Below are positions 1 to 7,755 of a DNA stretch of 26,325 bases, one piece after another. How positions within the stretch are numbered: the first letter of the stretch is position 1; every line of letters starts with the position of its first letter. This stretch comes from Planctomycetota bacterium (lineage in GTDB: Bacteria > Planctomycetota > GCA-002687715 > DRQF01). The notes beneath the pieces were generated by a model that was given only the letters and a program-made list of their open reading frames with translations, did not search any database and was not told where the DNA came from. Location: positions 1-26,325 of the forward strand of contig JAJRYU010000338.1 in NCBI GenBank assembly GCA_024275615.1. Reading direction: 5' to 3'. The position numbers and the translations under genes were made by a program.

Positions 1-765
1 ATTGTTTTCGTCGTTGGTTTGCACGCCAGTGGAACGTCCGTCTTGTCCCGCTTGCTCAAGCAACACAGCCAGATTTCGGGATTCGAAAACACCGGCGTCC
101 CCGAAGATGAAGGGCAACATCTCCAGAACATCGTGGCGACAGCAAAAACTCTGGGGGGTCCGGGCATGTTTGCCTTCCACCCAGATGCCGCCATGGATGA
201 AAACCACGAATTAGCTTCAAATGGCACCGCAGACGCCTTGCTCGCCCAATGGCAGCACCATTGGGATCCCAGCAAACTCGTCTTGCTGGAAAAATCTCCT
301 CCAACTGTGGTGCGCACACGATTCTTCCAAGCTCTGTTTCCTCAAGCGCAATTTGTCTGCCTCACCAGACATCCCATCGCTGTCGGCTACGGCACTCAAA
401 TGTGGAGCGAGACAACAACGGAAGATTTGCTCGATCACTGGCTCAAGGCCCATGAACAACTGTCCCGCGACATGGAATTCTTGGATCACGTCATCACCAT
501 GACCTATGAGGAGTTGCTGGCAGACTCCGAGGGAGTTATTGAACGTGTTCATCGATTCATTGGACTTGAACCGGAGGCTATCCAACTTTCGGAAACCATC
601 GAGCCCAATGACACTTATTTTGACATGTGGCAAAAACTGTCAGCCAACAGCAAAGATCTTTTTCACCGATTTGTGGAAAAGCACGAATCGTCTTTCCGAA
701 GTTTTGGTTACAGCCTGTCGGATCTTCACTGGACCGGCGAGTCACGCTTAGAACGTAAGAACTAA
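1..765 (+). CDS. Sulfotransferase family protein, 5'-truncated by the window edge
   Basis: This is the 3' part of a PAPS-dependent sulfotransferase; the reading frame is open from base 1, so the true start lies upstream. The visible 254 residues begin with a hydrophobic strand running into GLHASGTSVLSRLL, the phosphate-binding loop that contacts the 5'-phosphosulfate of PAPS. The usual loop has an Arg where His is seen here. The 3'-phosphate region follows at about residues 100-130, with LFPQAQFVCLTRHP. Only a few N-terminal residues are probably missing, because the loop normally sits near the N-terminus. The likely acceptor is a glycan or another small hydroxyl compound, but nothing in the sequence identifies it. 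It is 35 bases upstream of a nitroreductase on the same strand. Family assignment is fairly sure; substrate unknown. Confidence 0.8.
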   Translation: MVFVVGLHASGTSVLSRLLKQHSQISGFENTGVPEDEGQHLQNIVATAKTLGGPGMFAFHPDAAMDENHELASNGTADALLAQWQHHWDPSKLVLLEKSPPTVVRTRFFQALFPQAQFVCLTRHPIAVGYGTQMWSETTTEDLLDHWLKAHEQLSRDMEFLDHVITMTYEELLADSEGVIERVHRFIGLEPEAIQLSETIEPNDTYFDMWQKLSANSKDLFHRFVEKHESSFRSFGYSLSDLHWTGESRLERKN

Positions 766-800
766 CCCGTTCGGTAAAACTGACCGATGGAGAGCAAAAC

Positions 801-1436
801 ATGGAATTACTAGCAGCCATTCGTGCGCGCCGTAGCGTCAAACACTATGACCCAGCACATAAAATGACAGATGAAGAAGTCCGTCATTTATTCGAATTCG
901 TCGCCTTGACACCAAGTTCCTTCAACATGCAAAACTGGCATTTTGTGGTTGTTCGGAATCAGGAAACCAAAGAGAAACTGTGCGCCGCGTCTTGGAATCA
1001 AGCCCAGGTCAAGGATGCTTCTTTGACCATCATTCTTTGTGGCAACATGGATGCCTACAAGAAAGTCGAGCGCTACTTGAGACTCGCTCCTGATGAAATC
1101 AAAGACTTGTTCACCAAGATGATTCCCGGTTTCTATGGTGAAAACGACCAACTTCTGCGCGACGAAGCCTGCCGCAGCATTGGCTTAGCCGCTATGAACA
1201 TGATGCTCATGGCTAAGGATATGGGGTACGATTCCTGCCCATTGATCGGATTTGATCCCAAGCAAGTCGGTGAAATCTGCGCCCTTCCTGACACTCAGAT
1301 CCCACTCATGATGGTGACCATCGGCAAAGCCCTAGAACCCGCTCGGCCACGCATGGGACTCCTTGACTTCGAAGAAATCGTCTCCTTTGACACCTTCGGA
1401 AATCACGGACTCAAAGGTGAGATTAACGACTCCTGA
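801..1436 (+). CDS. Nitroreductase family protein (FMN-dependent)
   Basis: A 211-residue single-domain protein of the FMN-dependent nitroreductase superfamily, which uses NAD(P)H to reduce nitro groups, quinones or flavins in the cytoplasm. The N-terminal AIRARRSVKHYDP is the RRS-x-R/K-x-[FY] motif that binds the FMN phosphate. TPSSFNMQNWHFVVV is the typical second FMN segment. The stretch near residue 130, GLAAMNMMLMAKDMGYDSCPLIGFDP, has the family's central helix and the P-x-x-G-x-D pattern. Length is normal for the family. A GGAGAG ribosome-binding site at 789-794 sits 6 bases before the ATG. A small hairpin (TCGGT/ACCGA, 771-787) lies in the 35-base gap after the sulfotransferase. The physiological substrate cannot be read from sequence. 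Confidence 0.9.
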   Translation: MELLAAIRARRSVKHYDPAHKMTDEEVRHLFEFVALTPSSFNMQNWHFVVVRNQETKEKLCAASWNQAQVKDASLTIILCGNMDAYKKVERYLRLAPDEIKDLFTKMIPGFYGENDQLLRDEACRSIGLAAMNMMLMAKDMGYDSCPLIGFDPKQVGEICALPDTQIPLMMVTIGKALEPARPRMGLLDFEEIVSFDTFGNHGLKGEINDS

Positions 1437-1473
1437 TTGGCCGTGAGACCGGTATTCGTTTTCGTTAGACTGG

Positions 1474-1499
1474 GCTGCTGGGGCTTTAGCCTTAGCAGC
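1474..1499 (+). terminator. Stable hairpin after nitroreductase, possible terminator
   Basis: The arm GCTGCTGGGGC (1474-1484) pairs with GCCTTAGCAGC (1489-1499) across a TTTA loop, giving 11 pairs of which two are G-T wobbles. The T-run after it is poor (TCAAGTTTATT), so it could equally be an mRNA processing or stability structure. It lies in the 96-base gap before the AtuA gene. Together with the AAGGA at 1517-1521 it argues that translation of the next gene starts at 1533, not at the in-frame upstream codon at 1437. Confidence 0.4.
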
Positions 1500-1532
1500 T
1501 CAAGTTTATTCATATCAAGGATTTACGGCACC

Positions 1533-2906
1533 ATGGCAACGCGCGACAAGGTCCTCGTGGCAAACGGTCAGGGTTTCTGGGGCGACAGTATTTTGGGCCC
1601 TGTACGCTTGGTCAACGAAGGCCCCCTCGACTACCTCACCCTCGACTATCTGGCAGAAGTCACCATGAGCATCATGCAGAAGCTCAAGTTGCGGAATCCG
1701 GAGGCTGGTTACGCCACGGATTTCGTCAAGATGGTGGAACGTGTCCTTCCCACCTGCCAGAAAAAGGGTATCCGCATTATCGCCAACGCGGGCGGAGTCA
1801 ATCCTCAGGCTTGCCGCAAGGCTGTCGCTGCGACAGTAAAAAAACTGGGCCTCAAAGGAGTCAAGATTGCCGTCGTCGAAGGCGATGACATTCTCGATCG
1901 ACTCACAGACCTCATTGATGGTGGTGAAGAGCTCCTCAACATGGACACAGGTGCCCAGCTCAAACCTCACCTGGACAAGGTATCAAGTGCCAACGTCTAT
2001 ATTGGTGCCAAGCCTATCGTTGAAGCGTTGGAACAAGGCGCCGACATCATCATCACCGGCCGTGCCACCGACCCTTCCTTGGTCGTCGCCCCGCTCATTC
2101 ACGAATTTGGCTGGAGCTTTGAAGACTTTGACAAGGTTGCGGCCGCAACCGTGGCTGGACATATTGTCGAATGCGGAGCCCAATGTACTGGTGGCAACTT
2201 CACAGATTGGCAAACTGTTCCTGACTTGGCCCGTATCGGCTACCCGGTGATCGAAGCCTATCCCAACGGCGAATTTGTCGTCACGAAACACGCTGGTACC
2301 GGAGGCCTGGTGACAGTCGAAACCGTTACTTCACAATTAGTCTACGAGATGGGCGACCCAGCCAACTACATCACGCCAGACGGACTCGCCGACTTCACAA
2401 GCATCAACCTGGAACAGGTTGGCGAAAACCGGGTCAAGGTGAGTGGCATCAAGGGCAAACCAGCCACACCAACATACAAGGTCTCTATTTCCTACCACCA
2501 AGGTTACAAGACCGTCGGTCAACTTACGGTCGCTGGCCCAGACGCTGTGGCAAAAGCGAAACTCTGCGCCGACATCGTTTTTGACCGGGTCAAGTTGGAT
2601 GGTTACGAGTTCACCGCAGCCGAAAAGATGATCGAGATCGTCGGTACAAATGTCTGCCACGCCGGAATCGCCTCCGCCCCTGAAGACCCCGCCGAAGTGA
2701 TCTTGCGAATTGGTGCCAAGGGTAGTGACAAGGCCAAGATTAACCGCTTGGGAATGGAGATCGTTCCCCTCGTCACCAGTGGCCCACCCGGCGTTACAGG
2801 CTTCGCGGGTGGTCGACCCAAGGCCACCGATATCATCAGCTATTGGCCTGCGCTCATTGATAAGGGATTGGTCCAAACCCAAGTCTCCGTGGAAGAGGTG
2901 AACTAA
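1533..2906 (+). CDS. AtuA-family protein (DUF1446), large subunit
   Basis: A 457-residue protein of the acyclic terpene utilization AtuA family (DUF1446). It belongs to a family linked genetically to citronellol/geraniol catabolism in Pseudomonas, but its exact reaction is not established. Hallmarks are the N-terminal NGQGFWGDS segment, IIANAGGVNPQ near residue 90, the VEGDDIL strand, the conserved ITGRATDPSLVVAPL segment near residue 180 and a C-terminal VTGFAGGRP. The ATG at 1533 is chosen because AAGGA at 1517-1521 precedes it and the family's conserved N-terminus begins there; an in-frame start at 1437 would add 32 unlike residues and run through a hairpin. The gene ends 1 base before the small AtuA partner, so the two are almost certainly co-translated. 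Confidence 0.88.
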   Translation: MATRDKVLVANGQGFWGDSILGPVRLVNEGPLDYLTLDYLAEVTMSIMQKLKLRNPEAGYATDFVKMVERVLPTCQKKGIRIIANAGGVNPQACRKAVAATVKKLGLKGVKIAVVEGDDILDRLTDLIDGGEELLNMDTGAQLKPHLDKVSSANVYIGAKPIVEALEQGADIIITGRATDPSLVVAPLIHEFGWSFEDFDKVAAATVAGHIVECGAQCTGGNFTDWQTVPDLARIGYPVIEAYPNGEFVVTKHAGTGGLVTVETVTSQLVYEMGDPANYITPDGLADFTSINLEQVGENRVKVSGIKGKPATPTYKVSISYHQGYKTVGQLTVAGPDAVAKAKLCADIVFDRVKLDGYEFTAAEKMIEIVGTNVCHAGIASAPEDPAEVILRIGAKGSDKAKINRLGMEIVPLVTSGPPGVTGFAGGRPKATDIISYWPALIDKGLVQTQVSVEEVN

Positions 2907-2907
2907 C

Positions 2908-3240
2908 ATGGCACGCGTAAGACTCTCAAAAATTGCCTATGCCCGATCCGGTGACAAGGGTGATGGCAGCAATGTCGGCATCGTTGCACGTTCCCCAGAG
3001 GTCTATGAGTTCTTGGTGCAAGAACTTACATGCGAACGCATCAAGGAGCACTTCAAGGACATCTGCTTCGGTAACGTCGACCGCTTCGAAGCTCCCAACA
3101 TCTTGGCACTCAACTTCCTTCTCCACGACTCCCTTGGAGGCGGAGGTTCGGAGAGCTTAAAGACGGATGCCCAGGGCAAGACACATGGGCTTGGTCTGCT
3201 CTACATGGAAGTGAACGTCCCAGACGCGCTCATCAAGTAA
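2908..3240 (+). CDS. AtuA-related small subunit (AtuA C-terminal-like domain)
   Basis: A 110-residue protein equivalent to the C-terminal domain of full-length AtuA. The signature YARSGDKGDGSNVGIVARS at residues 11-29 is the conserved start of this domain, followed by FEAPNILALNFLL and a Gly-rich HDSLGGGGSES turn. In Pseudomonas-type AtuA this domain is fused to the larger one. Here it is a separate chain, starting 1 base after the stop of the large subunit (TAA-C-ATG), which suggests they form one complex. Its own stop overlaps the start of the phosphate acetyltransferase gene (TAATG at 3238-3242), tying all three into one transcript. No catalytic mechanism can be assigned from sequence. Confidence 0.87.
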   Translation: MARVRLSKIAYARSGDKGDGSNVGIVARSPEVYEFLVQELTCERIKEHFKDICFGNVDRFEAPNILALNFLLHDSLGGGGSESLKTDAQGKTHGLGLLYMEVNVPDALIK

Positions 3241-4193
3241 TGGGTCAGGCAATTGACAAACTAAGAGAACGAGCCTGGGGCCGCTGTCGTAAGATCATCT
3301 TTCCCGAGATCGGCGACAAGCGTGTCCAAGACGCGGCCTTTGCTTTTCAACAAGAAGCGCTCGGACAAGTCATCTTGGTTGATCCTCCTGCTCACTACGA
3401 GTTGGCACCGGGAACTTGCGTCATACGTCGAAGTGACAAAGGTCTGGCAAGCCGTTGCCTCGCTGAATACAAACAAGCCCGTGCAAAGAAGGGCATTGAC
3501 AACGAACAAGCCCGCAAGGAACTTGCTGATCCTCTATTGTTTGCAGCAGTCTTAGTCCGTCTCGGCGAAGCCCATGCCAGCGTCGCCGGCAGCGTGGCGA
3601 CCACAGCAGATGTCCTTCGCGCCGGCATCAAGGGACTGGGAGTTGCCCCTGGAACGTCCTTAGTCTCAAGCTTTTTCTTGATGGAATTAGCAGGCCGGGC
3701 CCTGACCTTCGCCGATTGTGGCGTTGTACCTGACCCCGACGCAGAGGGGCTGGCCACGATTGCCATGAGTTCGGCGGCAAGCCACGAGCTCCTCACCAGG
3801 GAAAAGCCTCGCGTGGCGCTTTTGTCATTTTCCACCAAGGGAAGCGCCGATCATCCAAAAGTGCAAAAGGTCCGCGATGCCTTAGAAATCCTCCGACGAA
3901 AAGCACCAAACTTGGCCGTTGATGGTGAACTCCAATTTGACGCGGCCTATGTTCCGGCGATCGCAAGGAGAAAAGCACCGCAATCCGATGTCGCAGGTCA
4001 GGCCAACGTTTTTGTTTTCCCCGATCTCGATTCCGGCAACATTGCTTACAAAATCACAGAACGGTTAGCAGGGGCCACCGCCCTGGGCCCCTTGGTACAA
4101 GGATTAGCCAAACCTTTCATGGACCTTTCCCGGGGCTGCTCAGCCCAGGATATCGTCGATGTCGCCGTTGTCGCTTCTTGCCTTAGCCGCTAA
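3240..4193 (+). CDS. pta: Phosphate acetyl/acyltransferase (Pta/Ptb family)
   Basis: A 317-residue stand-alone Pta catalytic domain that would interconvert acetyl-CoA (or another short acyl-CoA) and acyl phosphate. Family markers are the N-terminal IIFPEIGDKRVQDAA, the EAHASVAGSVATTADVLRA segment (usually DG-x-V-x-G), the VALLSFSTKGSA strand, DGELQFDAA near residue 230 and NVFVFPDLDSGNIAYK near residue 255. Length matches the short, non-fused Pta type. The ATG overlaps the stop of the upstream AtuA small subunit. No acetate/butyrate kinase is in the window, so the acyl-phosphate partner is missing locally. The AtuA context makes an acyl-CoA other than acetyl-CoA plausible, and this is inference. 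Family very likely; substrate open. Confidence 0.88.
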   Translation: MGQAIDKLRERAWGRCRKIIFPEIGDKRVQDAAFAFQQEALGQVILVDPPAHYELAPGTCVIRRSDKGLASRCLAEYKQARAKKGIDNEQARKELADPLLFAAVLVRLGEAHASVAGSVATTADVLRAGIKGLGVAPGTSLVSSFFLMELAGRALTFADCGVVPDPDAEGLATIAMSSAASHELLTREKPRVALLSFSTKGSADHPKVQKVRDALEILRRKAPNLAVDGELQFDAAYVPAIARRKAPQSDVAGQANVFVFPDLDSGNIAYKITERLAGATALGPLVQGLAKPFMDLSRGCSAQDIVDVAVVASCLSR

Positions 4194-4199
4194 CCCCTC

Positions 4200-4281
4200 C
4201 CCCTGTCTCGGAATGAGTCACGTACCTGCGGCGAAATAGCCGATGACAAGGAAGGGCCCGACTCTGTGTCATTCCCAGGGG
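4200..4281 (+). repeat. Long bulged inverted repeat with internal hairpin in the gap before the solute-binding gene
   Basis: CCCCTG (4200-4205) plus GGAATGA (4210-4216) pair with TCATTCC (4269-4275) plus CAGGGG (4276-4281). This gives 13 base pairs interrupted only by a 4-base bulge (TCTC). The enclosed 52 bases hold a second hairpin, CGGC-GAAATA-GCCG (4229-4242), flanked by GTCA/TGAC, and a GGGCCC palindrome (4254-4259). No T-run follows, so it is not a classical terminator. It could be a structured leader RNA, a processing site or an operator. Confidence 0.45.
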
Positions 4282-4286
4282 TAGCC

Positions 4287-4298
4287 TATGAGCTCATA
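4287..4298. promoter_or_regulatory. Perfect 12-base palindrome upstream of the solute-binding gene
   Basis: TATGAGCTCATA is perfectly self-complementary and ends 15 bases before the ATG at 4314. Its place, size and symmetry fit a regulator half-site pair, but a 12-base palindrome can also occur by chance. No convincing promoter elements were found around it. Confidence 0.25.
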
Positions 4299-4313
4299 TT
4301 CTAGCGAGTCAAG

Positions 4314-5324
4314 ATGCAAGAACACCACGAGAACATAAAACACTACGCAACAATGCTTTACGTCATCTTGTCGTTGTTCCTTGTAGACGCTTGCACAGAA
4401 TCAAGAAAAGAGGAGACCAAAAAGGACTTTGTGGAGATTGAGGCACACCACTCCATCATGAGTACACACGCCCAAATAAGCGTCACGAAACCCCAAATCC
4501 CCACGCCAGAGCCCAAGAATCCAAAATCTATGACATGGGTTGGATGCGGAATCACCAAAAAAGCATTCATGTCAGCCTTGGCAAGCGCCTGGAAAACTCG
4601 CACCGGTGTCGAGGTACGGCTTCAGGGCGGTGGAGCGACCCGAGGAATTCGAGAGGTCGCAACGGGGCGTGCGGACATGGGAGGCACTTGCCGACACAAG
4701 ATCGCTTCAAAAGAAGAATCGAATTGCGAACTTCACCCCGTCGGCTGGGATGCTTTGGCTGTTGCTGTGCACCCGGACAATCCGGTGGGGAGTATAGATC
4801 TGCAAAAGCTCCGTGCGATATTCACCGGCAAGATTTCGAATTGGCAAGAAGTTGGCGGACCGAATCGCAGAATTGAGTTGTTTGTACGACAAGGCACAAT
4901 TTCGGGAGTAGGTCTCATGGGCAGGGAGTTGTTGTTTGCCAATCCGACCATGCCCTACGCGTCAACAGCCGTTCTTTTTAAGAGCTCAGGACCACTTGAA
5001 GAGACCTTAGAAAGATCACCTTTTGCCATTGCGCTCACGGGAATCTCTAGCGCCAAGAAGAGAAAACTGAAAGTTCTCCCGCTCGGATCAACTCTTCCTA
5101 CCACCGCAGACATCGTCTCAGGCCGCTACCCTCTTTCACGTCCACTCTATCTTGTGACTGCAAAGAAACCTCATAAGGGCGTCATCGCCTTCCTCGATTT
5201 CGTTCAAAGCACAGAGGGCCAGAAAATCATCGCCTTGGAAGGAACCGTCCCGCTAAGAGACGGCGCTCAGCTTTGGGAGCTCTACCGATCAAGAGTGGCA
5301 AGGACGGGAGGACTCGCCAAATGA
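4314..5324 (+). CDS. PstS-like periplasmic solute-binding lipoprotein
   Basis: A 336-residue substrate-binding protein of the phosphate-binding (PBP-like) type. The N-terminus has a hydrophobic segment (about residues 15-24) ending in LVDAC, a lipobox-like site with Cys27, so it is probably a lipoprotein; Asp at position -2 is unusual. A polar linker leads to the binding domain from about residue 75, with LQGGGATRGIREVATGRADMGG (ligand-phosphate loop region), a VGWDALAVAVHPDNPV strand, IFTGKISNWQEVGGP and a C-terminal FLDFVQSTEGQKI. No ABC permease or ATPase adjoins it. Its TGA overlaps the ATG of a membrane histidine kinase (ATGA at 5321-5324), so it more likely presents a ligand to that sensor than feeds a transporter. 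An alternative start at 4353 would remove the only basic residue before the hydrophobic core. Confidence 0.8.
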   Translation: MQEHHENIKHYATMLYVILSLFLVDACTESRKEETKKDFVEIEAHHSIMSTHAQISVTKPQIPTPEPKNPKSMTWVGCGITKKAFMSALASAWKTRTGVEVRLQGGGATRGIREVATGRADMGGTCRHKIASKEESNCELHPVGWDALAVAVHPDNPVGSIDLQKLRAIFTGKISNWQEVGGPNRRIELFVRQGTISGVGLMGRELLFANPTMPYASTAVLFKSSGPLEETLERSPFAIALTGISSAKKRKLKVLPLGSTLPTTADIVSGRYPLSRPLYLVTAKKPHKGVIAFLDFVQSTEGQKIIALEGTVPLRDGAQLWELYRSRVARTGGLAK

Positions 5325-7720
5325 GATTGCCACACAAGAGCCCGCTTCATTCAAAAATCCGTTGGGCAACAATCATTGCCATCATCTTGCCGCTCTCCGT
5401 TGCTGCCACCCTCATCTTGGCGGAGCAACATGATGGACTTTCCAGCCAAGCTCAAGAAGCTCGCAAGAACAACGAGAAATTCCATCGTGAGCAACGAGTT
5501 GCCTTGAACGACGCATTGAATCGCAAGGGACAAACAGCTTGCAACGCTCTGGCATCAGTCGCCGCAAAAGCCCTCGCTGCTTACGACTTGATGACATTGG
5601 AAATGATGATGTCCGCGATCAAATCCGACCCAGAGATCGCGTCCATCGTGATTGTTGACCCTAACGGCAAAGAACTCGTTGCAGAAAATGGCGCCGCGGT
5701 CCATGGCCGAATCATCAGCTGCGACGTCTTGTTGCGGGGACGAAAAATCGCAGAAATCCGACTTGGGCTTGACCAAGGGCTCATGGACACAAGACTCGAC
5801 CGCCTGGAAACTGACCACAAGAATGCGATTGCCAAGGACTCCATCCGCACTCAAGAAATCGAATTCCGAATGCGCTGGATTCTCTTTGGCACTTTGGCTC
5901 TTTGCGCCCTTTCAGTTGCTGCTGTGCTCAAGAGCGTGCTGACTCGGGTTGTCCTCAGCAGATTGGATCAGCTAACCAACGCGAGTGAAGCCGTCGCCAC
6001 CGATGACTTCTCGATACGAGCTAGAGAAGAAGGGGACGATGAGTTGGCTCGCCTTGGTCGTGTCTTCAACAGCATGGTTGAACGAATTGCCAACGACCGA
6101 GAATTGCTCGAGCACCAAGTTGCCGAGCGAACGGCTGAACTGAAGATCGCCGTAAGCAAGGCCGAAAATGCAGCCCAGGCCCGCAGCATGTTTTTGGCAA
6201 CGATGAGTCACGAGATCAGGACACCGATGAACGGCATCATCGGGATGAACGACCTCTTGCTTGATACTGATCTAACGGAAGAACAAATCGACTTCGCGCG
6301 CACAGTTGGCACTTGTAGCGAATCACTACTCGCCATTCTCAATGACATCTTGGACTTCTCAAAAATCGAAGCCGGGCAAATGGAAATCGATGCCTACACC
6401 GTCGACATTCGTGAATTGGCAGAAGATGTCATGGACGTCATTGGACTGCAAGCAAACGAAAAGCAACTTGAACTCATCCTAGATGTTGAAGTAGACCTCC
6501 CGAATCGCATTGAGACTGACGGACAGCGCATACGGCAAGTTCTAATAAACCTGGCTGGCAACGCGGTGAAGTTCACGGCCGCCGGTGAGATTGCCTTGAA
6601 AATCCGCATGGCAGAAGATCTCGAGAATAGAGCTGTTTTAAGATTTGAAGTTTCTGACACCGGCATCGGAATCGAACGCGAAGCCATGTTGACTCTCTTT
6701 GATCCCTTCGTTCAGGCCGATGGGACAACCACACGAAAGTTCGGAGGTACTGGCTTAGGACTCGCCATCTGCTCAAGAATCTGCGCGATGCTGGACGGAG
6801 AGATCGGAGTCGACAGCGAACCGAATCAGGGCAGCGTTTTTTGGTTTACAGTGCCCGTCACCGTTCTGCCGTCAGCGAAAGACACCGACATGTCCTCAAT
6901 CAAGGGAGCACGAGTTCTCTATGTCGACGACAACAGGACAAATCGTGCCGTACTACGCGGAATGCTGTCCAAGTGGGATGTCGATTGTGAAGTATCTGAA
7001 GATGGACAAGCTGCGCTCGATTCGTTGCGTAAGAGTTTTCGCTCCAAGAAACCTTATGATGCGGTGGTCATTGATTTTCTGATGCCAGGAATGGACGGTC
7101 TCGAACTGGCGAAGACCATTCGTAAGCAGTTTGGCAAAGGGCTGCCGTTAATTCTGCTAACCTCCTATCTGAATCGATGTACCGTCGAAGAAGCAAGATT
7201 GTTGAATATCGAAAAGTGTCTGACTAAGCCTGTGCGAATCAAGCTTCTTCTCGCCGCTATTCAGTCCGCTCTGACCCAAAATCCAGTGGCAAGAGTCCAA
7301 AAAACAACCTCAACACCGGCGATCGAAACAGTGAGCAGAGTAAGTCGGGGAAGGGTTCTCTGTGTCGACGACAACGCAACAAACAGGCTGCTCCTCTCAA
7401 AAATGCTCGATGACCTCGGCTACACCTGCGAGCTGGTGGAGAATGGGACCGAGGCGGTAAACGCCGTCAGCGACCGAACGTTCGACGTCGTACTCATGGA
7501 CTGTCAAATGCCAATTCTGGATGGATTCGAAGCAACTGAGCAGATTAGAGATCTCAAGTCGGATGCCGCAGAAACACCAATCGTCGCCCTGACCGCTTTG
7601 GCCATGGCGGAGGATCGTCAGCACTGCCTCGATGCCGGGATGGACGACTATCTCGTGAAGCCATTTACCCGCTCGCATTTGCTAGAAGTCTTGGAGAGAT
7701 TCACTCCAAGCTCTATTTAG
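5321..7720 (+). CDS. Membrane hybrid histidine kinase with two receiver domains
   Basis: A 799-residue hybrid sensor kinase. In order: TM1 (about 15-34); a periplasmic sensor of about 150 residues; TM2 (about 186-208); HAMP (about 208-262); a short coiled coil; HisKA with H297 in TMSHEIRTPMNG; HATPase_c with the N box (about 405-418), DTGIGIE (about 446) and FGGTGLGLAI (about 473); REC1 with phospho-acceptor D585 in IDFLMPGMDG; REC2 with D727 in MDCQMPILDG and Lys in YLVKPF. All catalytic residues are present. There is no Hpt or DNA-binding output domain, so the phosphate must pass to a partner outside the window. The ATG at 5321 is chosen over an in-frame one at 5273 because GGGAGG (5306-5311) precedes it and it overlaps the upstream stop. 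It is translationally coupled to the solute-binding lipoprotein. Confidence 0.95.
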   Translation: MRLPHKSPLHSKIRWATIIAIILPLSVAATLILAEQHDGLSSQAQEARKNNEKFHREQRVALNDALNRKGQTACNALASVAAKALAAYDLMTLEMMMSAIKSDPEIASIVIVDPNGKELVAENGAAVHGRIISCDVLLRGRKIAEIRLGLDQGLMDTRLDRLETDHKNAIAKDSIRTQEIEFRMRWILFGTLALCALSVAAVLKSVLTRVVLSRLDQLTNASEAVATDDFSIRAREEGDDELARLGRVFNSMVERIANDRELLEHQVAERTAELKIAVSKAENAAQARSMFLATMSHEIRTPMNGIIGMNDLLLDTDLTEEQIDFARTVGTCSESLLAILNDILDFSKIEAGQMEIDAYTVDIRELAEDVMDVIGLQANEKQLELILDVEVDLPNRIETDGQRIRQVLINLAGNAVKFTAAGEIALKIRMAEDLENRAVLRFEVSDTGIGIEREAMLTLFDPFVQADGTTTRKFGGTGLGLAICSRICAMLDGEIGVDSEPNQGSVFWFTVPVTVLPSAKDTDMSSIKGARVLYVDDNRTNRAVLRGMLSKWDVDCEVSEDGQAALDSLRKSFRSKKPYDAVVIDFLMPGMDGLELAKTIRKQFGKGLPLILLTSYLNRCTVEEARLLNIEKCLTKPVRIKLLLAAIQSALTQNPVARVQKTTSTPAIETVSRVSRGRVLCVDDNATNRLLLSKMLDDLGYTCELVENGTEAVNAVSDRTFDVVLMDCQMPILDGFEATEQIRDLKSDAAETPIVALTALAMAEDRQHCLDAGMDDYLVKPFTRSHLLEVLERFTPSSI

Positions 7721-7755
7721 CCAGCGACCCCTGTGTCGAAATATTCAGCTGCTGA

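Noticed and set aside
1437..1532. N-terminal extension of the AtuA protein
   Set aside because: The 32 added residues have no family counterpart and cross a stable hairpin; a ribosome-binding site precedes the ATG at 1533.
2337..2909. Minus-strand open frame (190 codons) opposite the AtuA large subunit
   Set aside because: Fully antisense to conserved AtuA sequence; no recognisable protein and no plausible start signal.
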